Positions 43,680-52,519 of a stretch of 64,000 bases of DNA are shown piece after piece (within the stretch, counting starts at the first letter, position 1; every line of letters starts with the position of its first letter). The position numbers and the translations under genes are program-made. Below the pieces are notes generated by a model. That model saw only the letters and a list, made by a program, of their open reading frames with translations, made no database searches and was not told the origin of the DNA. This DNA is from Pelagihabitans sp963760375. GTDB taxonomy: Bacteria; Bacteroidota; Bacteroidia; Flavobacteriales; Flavobacteriaceae. The DNA lies in assembly GCA_963760375.1 (NCBI GenBank), contig CAVXCS010000001.1, positions 310,001-374,000 of the forward strand. The letters run 5' to 3'.

Positions 43680-44519
43680 ATGAAAATTGGGATGAACCTG
43701 TTGCTCTGGACCAACCATGTCACCGAGCAACATTATGGCATAATCGACCAGCTCAAAAAAACCGGCTACGATGGGATAGAGCTCTTTTTGGGCGAAGGCA
43801 ATGCGGCCCATTATACCAAATTGGGAAGGCACCTGAACGATATTCAAATGGGCCTTACCTGTGTGGCCTCCCTGGCCCCGGAGGAGAACATCGCAAGTCC
43901 GGATAAAAAAATACGGGCAAAGGGATTGGACAAATTGAAGTGGTCTATCGATATGGGCGCTGCCGGTAATGCAGAGGTCATTTGCGGCCCCTTCCATTCC
44001 AGTTTTGCCTATTTTACAAGACAGCCCCCCATGCCGGAAGAAAGGCAATGGAGCATTGAAATGTTGCAAAAAGCGGCCGAATATGCCGAAAAGGCCAACA
44101 TCATCCTCGCCCCCGAAGCCCTCAACCGCTTCGAATGCTACCTTTACAATACCATGGAAGATCTGAAGACGCTTGCCGAAAAGGTCAACCATCCCAGTTT
44201 GGGGGCCATGTACGACACGCACCATGCCCATATCGAGGAGAAAAACCAAGGCCGGGCCATCAGAACGATCGCCCCTTATTTAAGGCACGTACACATCAGT
44301 GAAAACGACAGGGGCACGCCGGGCAGTGGCCAGGTACATTGGAAAGACGTCTTTGAAACCCTGAAAGCCATTAAATACGACGGTTGGCTTACCATTGAGG
44401 CCTTCAGTACCATTATACCCGAGTTTGCGAATGCGATCAATGTGTGGCGCGATTACTCCCCTGCCGAAGCGATATATACCCAAGGTTTTAAACATATCAA
44501 ATCGGGTATGGGCATTTAA
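43680..44519 (+). CDS. D-tagatose/D-psicose 3-epimerase-like TIM barrel protein
   Basis: 279 residues. The metal-centre motifs of ketose 3-epimerases are all visible: APEALNRFECYLYNT (Glu with NRFE block), MYDTHHAHIEE (Asp/His), HVHISENDRGTPGSG (His, and Glu in the substrate loop) and the late Glu in WLTIEAFS. A divalent metal in a homo-oligomer epimerises C3 of a ketose. No signal peptide. It is separated from the MFS gene by a terminator and is followed in 25 bases by the ThuA-like lipoprotein, with which it may share a transcript. Exact ketose unknown; L-ribulose, D-fructose or keto-glycoside intermediates are options. Confidence 0.9.
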   Translation: MKIGMNLLLWTNHVTEQHYGIIDQLKKTGYDGIELFLGEGNAAHYTKLGRHLNDIQMGLTCVASLAPEENIASPDKKIRAKGLDKLKWSIDMGAAGNAEVICGPFHSSFAYFTRQPPMPEERQWSIEMLQKAAEYAEKANIILAPEALNRFECYLYNTMEDLKTLAEKVNHPSLGAMYDTHHAHIEEKNQGRAIRTIAPYLRHVHISENDRGTPGSGQVHWKDVFETLKAIKYDGWLTIEAFSTIIPEFANAINVWRDYSPAEAIYTQGFKHIKSGMGI

Positions 44520-44544
44520 ATCCATATCCTTTATAGAGAAGCAC

Positions 44545-45654
44545 ATGAGAAACATGATATTGGTAATGTTGTTCGGCCTGTTCTTGGCCTGTGGACAAAA
44601 AGAAGGCAAAAAAACCGCCGATCCGGTGGCGGAAGGGCCAAAATTATGGTTGAGTTTCGAGGGGAACGACCCGGCGGCCAAACATATCGTACTCATATCC
44701 GGGGACGAGGAATACCGGTCGGAGGAAGCCTTGCCGGAACTGGCCAAAATTCTTTCAACAAGGCACGGATTCAATTGTACGGTGCTGTTCGCCCAAGATC
44801 CGGCCCAACCAGGAACCATCAACGCCAATTACGTGAAAAACATTCCAGGCTTGGAGGCCCTTGACAAAGCCGATATGATGGTGATCTTTACGCGATTCCG
44901 TGCGCTCCCGGAGGATCAGATGAAGCATATCGATGACTACTTGATGCAAGGAAAGCCGGTTTTGGGGATTCGTACCGCCACCCATGCGTTTAATTTTGAT
45001 GCCGACTCCCTAGCCCCATACAAGCATTACAGCAATGGCTATGCCGGGGATAAAACGGAATGGACCGATGGATTTGGCCGTTTGGTCTTGGGGGAAAAAT
45101 GGATATCCCACCATGGCGAACACAAACACCAAAGTACACTAGGCATCGTCGCCGATGCCGCCGATCCACACCCAGTTGCCAATGCCATCGTCAGCGGAAC
45201 CCTATGGGGATCTACGGATGTTTACGGGGTGCGATTGCCCTTGCCGGGCGATTCCGAACCGATCATATTGGGACAGGTGATGAACAGAACAGGGGATTTT
45301 GATGAAAACGATGTTTACTATGGGATGAGGCCTACCGATGACCAAGTTGCCGATACCAACGAAGCAGGTCAAAAGTTGAACGACCCCATGATGCCCATCG
45401 CATGGACAAAGACCTATCAGGTCCCCGGTGGCAAGCCCGGACGGGCCTTCACCTCTACCATTGGATCATCGAGCGATCTGCTCAACGAAGGGGTGCGCAG
45501 ACTCTTGGTGAACGGTCTGTTTTGGGCCATGGATCTGCCCGTACCGGAAAAGGCCGATGTAGGTCTTGTAGGGGATTATCAACCCTCTGCTTATGGCTTT
45601 AAGACAGATGCATATTGGCATGAAAAACAATTGAAGGTTTCCGATTTTGAATGA
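44545..45654 (+). CDS. ThuA-like (trehalose utilisation) domain lipoprotein
   Basis: 369 residues from the ATG at 44545 (MRNMILVMLFGLFLAC), with lipobox FLAC. The mature protein is a class I glutamine-amidotransferase-like/ThuA fold: HIVLISGDEEYRSEEALPELAKIL, MVIFTRFRALPEDQ, and GIRTATHAFNF in place of the usual nucleophile-elbow (no Cys there), so it is not a glutaminase. YVWG-type end replaced by GYAGDKTEWTDGFG and GEHKHQS. ThuA-like proteins lie beside Gfo/Idh enzymes in clusters for oxidised disaccharides, which fits here. Function in detail unknown; anchored in periplasm or outer membrane. Confidence 0.85.
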   Translation: MRNMILVMLFGLFLACGQKEGKKTADPVAEGPKLWLSFEGNDPAAKHIVLISGDEEYRSEEALPELAKILSTRHGFNCTVLFAQDPAQPGTINANYVKNIPGLEALDKADMMVIFTRFRALPEDQMKHIDDYLMQGKPVLGIRTATHAFNFDADSLAPYKHYSNGYAGDKTEWTDGFGRLVLGEKWISHHGEHKHQSTLGIVADAADPHPVANAIVSGTLWGSTDVYGVRLPLPGDSEPIILGQVMNRTGDFDENDVYYGMRPTDDQVADTNEAGQKLNDPMMPIAWTKTYQVPGGKPGRAFTSTIGSSSDLLNEGVRRLLVNGLFWAMDLPVPEKADVGLVGDYQPSAYGFKTDAYWHEKQLKVSDFE

Positions 45655-45719
45655 TGTACAGATAATAAAACATACAGTAAACCATGAGCGATAAGATACT
45701 GAAACCCTGGTCGATAATT

Positions 45720-46526
45720 ATGAACCGACATCCATTTTTAAACCTTATTCTATTAGGCATTGTGGCCATTTTCAACCTGCAACCGCTTTTGGCACAAGGG
45801 CCGAGTGAAGGCAAGGTATTGATGGCCATTTTTGCGCATCCAGACGATGAAATGACGGTGGGGCCCATGCTGGTCAAATATGTGGATGAAGGGGCTAAGG
45901 TATATCTGGTGGTCTGTACCGATGGCCGCTATGGCACCAATGATTTTTCGGGACTCGAAGGCGGGGACAGTTTGGTGAAAATACGCGAGGCGGAAATGCA
46001 ATGTGCGGCCGATGCCCTGGGCGTTACGCTCATCCACTTGGATTACCATGACCAATTGCGTGCCGGGGAAGGCTATGATGGCCATATGCCGCACGTGAAA
46101 TCCCTGATCGCGGAACTGGAACAGCTCATTTCCGATAAAAAACCCGATGTGCTGGTCACCTGGGGCCCCGATGGGGGCAGTACCCATATGGACCATCGCC
46201 TGGTGGGAGCGTCGGTGAACCAAATTTTTGTGAGCAAGGTTTGGGACAAACCTAGTAAGTTGTATTTCGTGGGCACGCCCGCCAGTCAAATAGAAGACCC
46301 GGCACAAAAGCTCCTGGCCGGCGTGGATCCGAAGTTTCTGAATACCCGGGTGGCTTATTCCAAAGAAGATTTGGACAAGGCCATGACCTCCCTGGCATGC
46401 CATAAAAGCCAGATCCGGCCCGAAGATATTGAAAGAATCAAGGAGAACAGACAAAAATCGGGGCTGCAGATCCACCTCAGGGAATTCGTGGGACCGGAAA
46501 AAACAAGGACTTCGATCTTCGAATAA
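45720..46526 (+). CDS. Exported PIG-L family deacetylase
   Basis: 268 residues from the ATG at 45720; the first 24 form a signal peptide ending near LLAQ. Zinc site: AHPDDEM (His-x-x-Asp-Asp) at the N-terminus and HMDH later (THMDHRLVG), as in PIG-L/LmbE GlcNAc deacetylases. It removes acetyl groups from N-acetylated sugars or related compounds in the periplasm. An upstream ATG at 45684 would add 12 residues before the signal. Last gene of the plus-strand sugar cluster (29 bases from the preceding stop to that ATG). Confidence 0.9.
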   Translation: MNRHPFLNLILLGIVAIFNLQPLLAQGPSEGKVLMAIFAHPDDEMTVGPMLVKYVDEGAKVYLVVCTDGRYGTNDFSGLEGGDSLVKIREAEMQCAADALGVTLIHLDYHDQLRAGEGYDGHMPHVKSLIAELEQLISDKKPDVLVTWGPDGGSTHMDHRLVGASVNQIFVSKVWDKPSKLYFVGTPASQIEDPAQKLLAGVDPKFLNTRVAYSKEDLDKAMTSLACHKSQIRPEDIERIKENRQKSGLQIHLREFVGPEKTRTSIFE

Positions 46527-46680
46527 AAAGATTTGGTACTCGAAAAATATCATGACATGATAAGCCCATGGCATCAACTATTTCCTTTAAAAATAGCGAT
46601 CCAATGCCATTTTTAGGGCTTCCGTTGCCAGTGAATAATCTAACTTAAAAATCAAGTAAAGTTTTTCCTATAGGCATCGA

Positions 46681-47304
46681 TTATTGCATTTCCTGTAACT
46701 TTAACAGCGCCTCCGATTTGGAATTCACATCGAGCTTCAGATAGATGTTCTGGATATGGAAATTCACCGCACTGGGGGTCACAAAGAGCTTATCGGCGAT
46801 TGTTTTGTAGGTGGCACCCTGACTGAGGTACTCCACGATCTGGTTTTCCCTGGCGGAAAAGCACTCATACGATTTTTTCTGGAACATGGCGATCACCTTT
46901 TTGGCAATGTCGTTGCTCATCATCGCGCCTTCGAATTTTATCGAATCGAGGGCATGGTGCAAACGGTCTTTGGTGACCGGCTTGGTCAGATAGCCGTTCG
47001 CCCTGTTTTTAAAGGCCCTTTTGATCGCTTCAAAATCGCTTTGGGCACTGATCATGATTACTTTTACCTCTGGATCCCTTTTATGAAAGTACCTGATGCC
47101 ATCAATGCCGCAAAGGTCGGGAAGGGTCACTTCCGATATGATGATATCGGGCTTCAACTTATCATAGTCGGATAAGGCATCCCTTACGGAAACATAAATG
47201 CCCTTCAGGGTGTAATCCAGGTACTTTTCAAAATAATAATGGTAAGATTCATGTAATGTTACATCATTGTCGATAACAATTATTTTTAGAATATTTGATT
47301 TCAT
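46681..47304 (-). CDS. LuxR-family regulator with receiver domain, Glu at the phosphorylation site
   Basis: 207 residues from the ATG at 47304 (MKSNILKIIVIDND); the frame stays open upstream to 47397 but those residues are not receiver-like. Receiver 1-120: acidic pocket reads IDND (Asp12, Asn13, Asp14); the acceptor position in IIISEVTLPD is Glu58, not Asp; switch Ser near 86 (ISAQSD); Lys in LTKP. C-terminal LuxR/FixJ HTH about 145-200 (SARENQIVEYLSQGATYKTIADKLFVTPSAVNFHIQNIYLKL). Glu at the acceptor can mimic phospho-Asp or mark an atypical receiver. No kinase gene is adjacent. Target unknown; probably not phosphorylated in the usual way (inference). Confidence 0.88.
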   Translation of the reverse strand: MKSNILKIIVIDNDVTLHESYHYYFEKYLDYTLKGIYVSVRDALSDYDKLKPDIIISEVTLPDLCGIDGIRYFHKRDPEVKVIMISAQSDFEAIKRAFKNRANGYLTKPVTKDRLHHALDSIKFEGAMMSNDIAKKVIAMFQKKSYECFSARENQIVEYLSQGATYKTIADKLFVTPSAVNFHIQNIYLKLDVNSKSEALLKLQEMQ

Positions 47305-48149
47305 AACACATCGGATTTGGTTAATGATCTCTGCTATTTTAAAAAGAAGTGTTGACCGTATAAATCGGGGAATTGCGCATGGCAAGCCTAGGGGCATGGC
47401 CCAATTGGGTAAAACATCTAGAAAAATGTGGCGTGATTGATGACCTTACCCTCCTGCATCACCGAAATGCATTCGACGCCTATTTTAAGAAGAAAGGATT
47501 ACTCTCTTTTTAAAACAATGGCAACAAATAACAACGGATCACCTTCTTTTGGAAGGCCGTTCAGGATGTGGGAACAGCTTTTAAATTTGAGCTGGGTCTG
47601 TGCAGCATCGTGCTTGGCCAAGAGGTTGGCAAGCCATCACTGTTACAGTTAAGCAAATGGTGGATACTGGACTTGGTTTTGGAACCAAGTTCCTTTTTTT
47701 GGATACACTTGAGGATGAAGTAGGTTTTCATAATGTGTTGGATTTGGGGGTTTACAATAAATGTCAACTGGTATCTATTTTAAATGTAATAAAATAAAAC
47801 ACAGTCTTTGGCGTTGCGTAGGTTTTTTCGTTCAAATGCATGCTATGCAGCCTTGAAGCATCGACGAAGTGTAAGCCTTTACCCCTAAACACCACAAATT
47901 CAACAAAGATCTTAGGTCGCTGCCCAGAAGATTCATCGCCCCATCATTTAGGTCGGATCTAAGGCAACGCACGGTTTTAAAATTTTAAAACCCGATGGAG
48001 CATGAAGACCACTGGGGTCGGCTATTTTCCATGGTAAGCGGTCCGGATCTTAATGAACGACAAAAGCCGTTTTCCCCCGCCTCCAACAGCGGCCATTGAT
48101 CAAGTGCTTATGGAAAGTAACCTCCCCCAGAGGAACTGCATCCAAAATG
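47305..48149. other. 845-base spacer with no recognisable gene
   Basis: Between the LuxR-type regulator and the PorP/SprF gene no frame on either strand reads like a protein: the longest have shadow composition and no motif. The first ~150 bases probably hold the regulator's promoter. Around 47810-48130 the sequence has mixed composition with no clear repeat or terminator stem. It could contain a small RNA, decayed sequence or the 3' end control of the T9SS group; nothing more can be supported. Confidence 0.6.
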
Positions 48150-49823
48150 CTAATCGTTTCGGTTTATAAAAGCATCCTGGTCTTCATAAGTGTTTGCCAC
48201 CGTTGCCGCGGGATTGTCGACCTGCATGATCCACTTTTCATCCCGATATTTACCCCCGAGATTCGAGGTATAGGCAACTTCAGCATCTTCCTTGAAGTTA
48301 TAATCGGCCAAGTAAACATAGTAGAGTCCGTTTTCCTTGTTATAGAACTGGTTCGCGTTCAGCCCTTTCTCTTTTAAGCTCTTCATAAAAGCGTTGAGGT
48401 ATTTCTTTTCCTTGTACACATTGGCGATGACATAATAGCCGGTTTTGACCCCGACGATGTCCGATTGATCGAGCACCTTAATGGGGAGCTTCACATAGCC
48501 TTTGTCCTCCACAGTTTTGACAATATTGGGTACCTTCTCCTCTACGGCCGCTACCATGACGCTATTTTGATCGCGAACATAGTCTTGTTTGTTGCCATTG
48601 CCATCTTGTTCGATATGCTTTTGCAAAATGCGCACCAAGGCTTCGAACCTTTGATCAAATTGCTCGTTACGGGCGATTTCGAGCGAATCTTGTCGCAAGA
48701 TCAACTCGTCCAGGATCATTCGATTTTCATAGGCCATGGTATTCGGGTCTATGGTATTTTTGGGATTCTCGGACGCCTTATTTTTATCGGCGAGCAGTTT
48801 TAAGATCTGTTCCTCGTAGTTTCTGATGATACCATCAATTTTTTGGTCCTCCGAATCCCCGACATAATTTCGGCTTCCGGCACTGTAATTTTCAAAGGTA
48901 TAGGCAAGGGACAGTTCGTGGTTCCAACCGAAATCGGCTTCATCCTGAATAAAATCTTTTTCCAGGAGGTATCCCAACGACATTTTTTTATTGATATTGA
49001 AACCAAAGCCCATCGAGAGGCCGTACTCATCATCAAGGGCCGTTTGCAACCAACCATAATTGGGCAGATCCAAAAGTACGGCACCTACATACGACAGGCT
49101 ATTGTCCGCGTTTCGGCCCACTTGCAACAGGGGCATTAACCTGGCATTGGCGAACAGGCCCCTTTGCGCCATGAAGGTATGGGTATATTGAAGGGCGGCC
49201 TTGAGACTCTTGTCATTCAATGTGGTGGCAAATTCATTGGTGGTCTGGTTGAACTGGAAGAGGTTCTCCGCATAAATTCCGAAATCAAATTTCCCCAAGG
49301 AAAGGGTAATGCCGGGCTGGATGGCCACCTTGCTTTCTTTTCTGGCCTCCAAGATCTGTTGGTCGTTTTCGGTCGCCACGACCCTGTTTTTATCAAGCCC
49401 TTGATTAAAATAGGTAACATTGGTTCCAAAAGTAAGTTTGCTGTCCGATCCCAATTTCACCGAAGTCGCATAGTTGGCATTGAATCCGAACTCCTGGATG
49501 ACCCCCGACCATTGGCTGTAAACCCCGACGCCTACCGCCGTATTCTCGTTCAATTTGTTGCTGAACCCCAGAAAATAATTCTGACGGTTATCTTCGAAAG
49601 TGGCATATTGATTTCGGTGGAGCATGTTCAAATACGATTTGTTCTCCCGAACCAACGAAAAGGTCGGGTTGATCAAAAATCGATTGAAAAACAACTGGTT
49701 GTGATAGGTGGAACTGGAACCCGCATTGTTGGTTTCCTGTGCGAAGGCAGCCATGGTGCAGAGTAGTCCGCACAGTAATAGCAGCAGGTATATCTTGTTT
49801 TGTATCGTCTTATTGCTGTTCAT
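48150..49823 (-). CDS. PorP/SprF-family type IX secretion protein with C-terminal SPOR-like domain
   Basis: 557 residues. Signal peptide (cut near AAFAQE). About 35-310 is the PorP/SprF outer-membrane barrel (NQLFFNRFLINPTFSLV, FLGFSNKLNENTAVGVGVY, YGLSMGFGFNINKKMSLGYLLE). A helical linker follows (340-420), and about 450-535 folds like a SPOR domain (GYYVIANVYKEKKYLNAF, YYVYLADY, KWIMQVDN), which binds denuded peptidoglycan glycans in other proteins. In Flavobacteriia PorP/SprF paralogs accompany exported or gliding adhesin partners. It is co-directional with the 54-residue gene (10 bases upstream) and the PD40 protein, so one operon of three. Confidence 0.9.
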   Translation of the reverse strand: MNSNKTIQNKIYLLLLLCGLLCTMAAFAQETNNAGSSSTYHNQLFFNRFLINPTFSLVRENKSYLNMLHRNQYATFEDNRQNYFLGFSNKLNENTAVGVGVYSQWSGVIQEFGFNANYATSVKLGSDSKLTFGTNVTYFNQGLDKNRVVATENDQQILEARKESKVAIQPGITLSLGKFDFGIYAENLFQFNQTTNEFATTLNDKSLKAALQYTHTFMAQRGLFANARLMPLLQVGRNADNSLSYVGAVLLDLPNYGWLQTALDDEYGLSMGFGFNINKKMSLGYLLEKDFIQDEADFGWNHELSLAYTFENYSAGSRNYVGDSEDQKIDGIIRNYEEQILKLLADKNKASENPKNTIDPNTMAYENRMILDELILRQDSLEIARNEQFDQRFEALVRILQKHIEQDGNGNKQDYVRDQNSVMVAAVEEKVPNIVKTVEDKGYVKLPIKVLDQSDIVGVKTGYYVIANVYKEKKYLNAFMKSLKEKGLNANQFYNKENGLYYVYLADYNFKEDAEVAYTSNLGGKYRDEKWIMQVDNPAATVANTYEDQDAFINRND

Positions 49824-49833
49824 AGTCTTGGAA

Positions 49834-49998
49834 TTAATATTGATCTAACGCGTCATCATCCTGATCGGAATCCCTAAAGAGATTCTTGGAATTAATGGCC
49901 ATCTGTTCCCATCTTGCTTGGTTCAACAAAGCTGCCTTGCGATCCACACATCCAATCTCCGATGCCGCCCGAAAAGCATTGGTGTTCGCCTTAATCAT
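49834..49998 (-). CDS. Small conserved-looking 54-residue protein of the T9SS group
   Basis: 54 residues from an ATG that overlaps the upstream gene's stop in ATGATTAA (8 bases), with its own stop 10 bases before the PorP/SprF start. The ATG at 50025 would overlap more and is less likely. Composition is amphipathic with a single Cys and an acidic tail (DQDDDALDQY). No signal peptide or helix is obvious and no family was recognised. Coupling on both sides argues it is a real gene, but only conservation would prove it. Confidence 0.5.
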   Translation of the reverse strand: MIKANTNAFRAASEIGCVDRKAALLNQARWEQMAINSKNLFRDSDQDDDALDQY

Positions 49999-51262
49999 TT
50001 TCAAAGACCGAGGAGGAATAATCAATTCTCAGGTCGTTGTTCAGGGCCTCCAAAAGGTTATATTCCCTTTTCTCCGTTGCTTTGGCATTCTGGTCTTTGG
50101 TATAGGAGAAGGCTACCTTGTTGATGGCACTCCTATCCGTCCCACGGTTCGACATCACATAGCCTTCCCCCTTTTCAGCCATCAGAAAAATTGAAAAATC
50201 ATCTTCCTCACTGTTGATGGGGTTGCCCAGGTTTACGGCCCAACTTACTTTTTTGTGGTTCACCTGTACCATGAATACGTCGAGCCCTCCATAGCCTTCG
50301 CGGCCTTCGGAGGCAAAGAACAAGGTGCTGCCCCCGGCCAAATTGGGATACAGTTCGTTTTTATCGGTATTCACCTTCTCCCCGAGATTTTTTGCCACAC
50401 CAACGGCTCCGTTGCTTTGGACGGCCGCGACATAGATGTCATATTTCCCGAAAGTTCCCGGCATATCGGAGGCAAAGAACAGGCGTTTGCCGTCAGCGGA
50501 AACGGTAGGATGCATGGTCGAGTAGTGCTTGGGGGCAAGGGCTACTTCCTGCACGTTCCTCCATTGCCCGTCAAGCTTCTCGGCTCTATAGATTTTGTGG
50601 ACGAGTTCTTTTTTGGAGAAAATGCCATAGATGGGCTTTTCGTAAGTGGCCTTGCTGAAATAAGCGGTTTTACCATCGGCGGTCATCGATATGGGCGCCT
50701 TGTATCCGTTCTGGTCGCCCAAGGGGTCGCCGATCAAAGATTCCAAGGTGCCGGTGGAGGTTACTTCGCCATCCATGGAGGCATCCCTTTGCTGCAGAAA
50801 ATCGAGTTCCCGGTACTTGTCCGATGCGGGGGTCGCCGAGGTATAGGCGACCGAATTCTTATTGATTTCATAATCTGCCTTGATGGCGGCATACCAGTCT
50901 TTGTCTTCCTTCACATTGGTAAAGGAAGGCCTACCGGTTCTTCCCTGTGCATATTGATAGCGTTCATAATAGGTGGGCCCTATGATGCCGTCATCGCTTA
51001 GTTCGATCAATTTTTCATACCAGAACAAGGCCGATTCATAATTTTCGGCCAGGAAATTGGCATTGCCCAGGTCTTCGAAGATTTCCTTGTCCTGGTATCC
51101 CATATTTCGAAGATGGTGATAATGCTCTACCCTTTTTTGGGCTTCATAGATATCGGCATCTTTTACATTGTTGGTGCGAAGGCCCTGGGCTGCCAGGGAA
51201 AAGCACATCAAATAGAGGAGGCACGACAGGGCCCCATAGTAGGTTATAGTCTTTTTCATCAC
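49991..51262 (-). CDS. Exported PD40-repeat protein of T9SS group (PorE-like, without OmpA domain)
   Basis: 423 residues. Signal peptide ends near SLAAQ. About 35-130 is a TPR-like region (AEVNYESALFWYEKLIE pattern), then PD40/WD40-like propeller repeats (PTVSADGKRLFFASDMPG, ELYPNLAGGSTLFFASEGREGYGGLDVFMV). Related T9SS proteins (PorE type) add a carboxypeptidase-regulatory and an OmpA peptidoglycan-binding domain; this one stops at DYSSSVFEND without either. The PorP/SprF partner's SPOR domain could supply the cell-wall anchor instead (inference). First gene of the three-gene minus-strand operon. Confidence 0.87.
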   Translation of the reverse strand: MMKKTITYYGALSCLLYLMCFSLAAQGLRTNNVKDADIYEAQKRVEHYHHLRNMGYQDKEIFEDLGNANFLAENYESALFWYEKLIELSDDGIIGPTYYERYQYAQGRTGRPSFTNVKEDKDWYAAIKADYEINKNSVAYTSATPASDKYRELDFLQQRDASMDGEVTSTGTLESLIGDPLGDQNGYKAPISMTADGKTAYFSKATYEKPIYGIFSKKELVHKIYRAEKLDGQWRNVQEVALAPKHYSTMHPTVSADGKRLFFASDMPGTFGKYDIYVAAVQSNGAVGVAKNLGEKVNTDKNELYPNLAGGSTLFFASEGREGYGGLDVFMVQVNHKKVSWAVNLGNPINSEEDDFSIFLMAEKGEGYVMSNRGTDRSAINKVAFSYTKDQNAKATEKREYNLLEALNNDLRIDYSSSVFEND

Positions 51263-51604
51263 ATAAGATTTTGAGGGTTAATACGTCCAAAGGTCAAAAA
51301 TATCGATGAACCGATACTTAGCAAAAATTCATAGGTTTTTGAATTTTTTGTTAAAATGTCTTTTTTCAAAGCGCGGGAAAAGGTCGATTTTTGAACAAAA
51401 AAATCGCTGAAAGCATCTTAAACAGGAAGGTTATGCTTCAATATGAAAAATTGGCGTCCCAGGTTTTTTGGAAAAGATTTTTGTAGTGCCCTATGTTGAA
51501 TTGATTTGTTGCGCCATCGAAGGGGCGTCTTCAAAACATCAGGAATTACATCACCTAGATGCACGGAGCAATTAGGGCTTGATCAAAAAAAACTATCTTA
51601 GATT
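51263..51604. other. 342-base spacer, divergent promoter region
   Basis: This spacer lies between the PD40-protein start (minus) and the DUF6090 gene (plus), so it should carry both promoters. It is A/T-rich toward the right end, with a TATCTTAG hexamer-like match to the Bacteroidota -7 box (TAnnTTTG) at 51594 and no good -33 TTG at the right spacing. No gene or palindrome was seen. Confidence 0.5.
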
Positions 51605-52351
51605 ATGATTAAATTCTTTAGACATATTCGTCAGCAATTACTGACTGAAAATAAATTCAGCAAATATCTTCTGTATGCAATTGGGGAGATCATATTAGTG
51701 GTTATTGGAATTTTGATCGCGTTACAATTAAATAATTTAAATGAGAAAAGAAGCCAACGCTTTGAATTGAACAATATTTATAAAACCATCAAGAGTGATC
51801 TGCAAAAGGATTCGGTAACTGTAAATGATCTCATCCAATATTATGAATCTTTGGATTCCCTATTAATAAAAGTAGTTACCAAGGAATTGCCAAAATCACA
51901 TTTCGACAGTATCACCGCCGCAAACTATTTGGATTGTAAATTATGTAGGTCACTAGTAACGGGTTTTGCCGTATTTCCAATACAACAAAACGGTTATCAG
52001 CTTTTAAAAAATTATGCCGATAACATTGACATGCAAACGGACAGCCTATCAGTAGATATTTCACAATGGTATTCAAACCAAATTAAAACCGTTGAGGGTG
52101 CTGGCAAAGAAATTAGCATCCTGGGATTAGAAAATATTAAGTTTTTTGAACAATATTCCTGGTATCTCGATTTCGTGAATAGGCAATACAACAGGGAAAG
52201 TGTAGATTTCTTCTCTCAAAACCAAATCTATCTCAATAAAGTGGCTACATACAGAACCTTGGCTACTTTTAATTATTTGCCGATACTTAGAGGCTATAAA
52301 GCCGATGTTAATGAAGCTATTCAATTGATAGATAACCGTGATACAAAATGA
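51605..52351 (+). CDS. DUF6090 family membrane protein
   Basis: 248 residues. The N-terminus has the family's signature: MIKFFRHIRQQLLTENKFSKYLLYAIGEIILVVIGILIALQLNN, i.e. a basic stretch and one transmembrane helix (about 23-43), followed by a soluble alpha-helical domain. Function is unknown; many copies occur per genome in Flavobacteriaceae, often with no evident partners. Base composition is clearly more A/T-rich than the genes at either side. It precedes the alpha/beta hydrolase but 168 bases separate them, so a common transcript is not certain. Confidence 0.9.
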   Translation: MIKFFRHIRQQLLTENKFSKYLLYAIGEIILVVIGILIALQLNNLNEKRSQRFELNNIYKTIKSDLQKDSVTVNDLIQYYESLDSLLIKVVTKELPKSHFDSITAANYLDCKLCRSLVTGFAVFPIQQNGYQLLKNYADNIDMQTDSLSVDISQWYSNQIKTVEGAGKEISILGLENIKFFEQYSWYLDFVNRQYNRESVDFFSQNQIYLNKVATYRTLATFNYLPILRGYKADVNEAIQLIDNRDTK

Positions 52352-52519
52352 CCAACTTGTTTTAAATAAGAACGAAAGCACAACAATTACTATAATTCAG
52401 TGCTGCTTTTGAATTTACAGAAATTCCCTACTTTTAAAAGACTTGATCCGAAACCTGAAAATCCAAACGGATTTCCCGTACTAAAATCATGGTCGAACGG
52501 TTATGTTCAATTCCAAACC

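Noticed and set aside
21268..46526. SusC/SusD-like pair of a polysaccharide utilisation locus
   Set aside because: No TonB-dependent receptor or SusD lipoprotein motif was found anywhere in the window.
47437..47797. Frames in the 47.3-48.1 kb spacer
   Set aside because: Short, overlapping on both strands, Ser/Cys-rich shadow composition and no recognisable domain.
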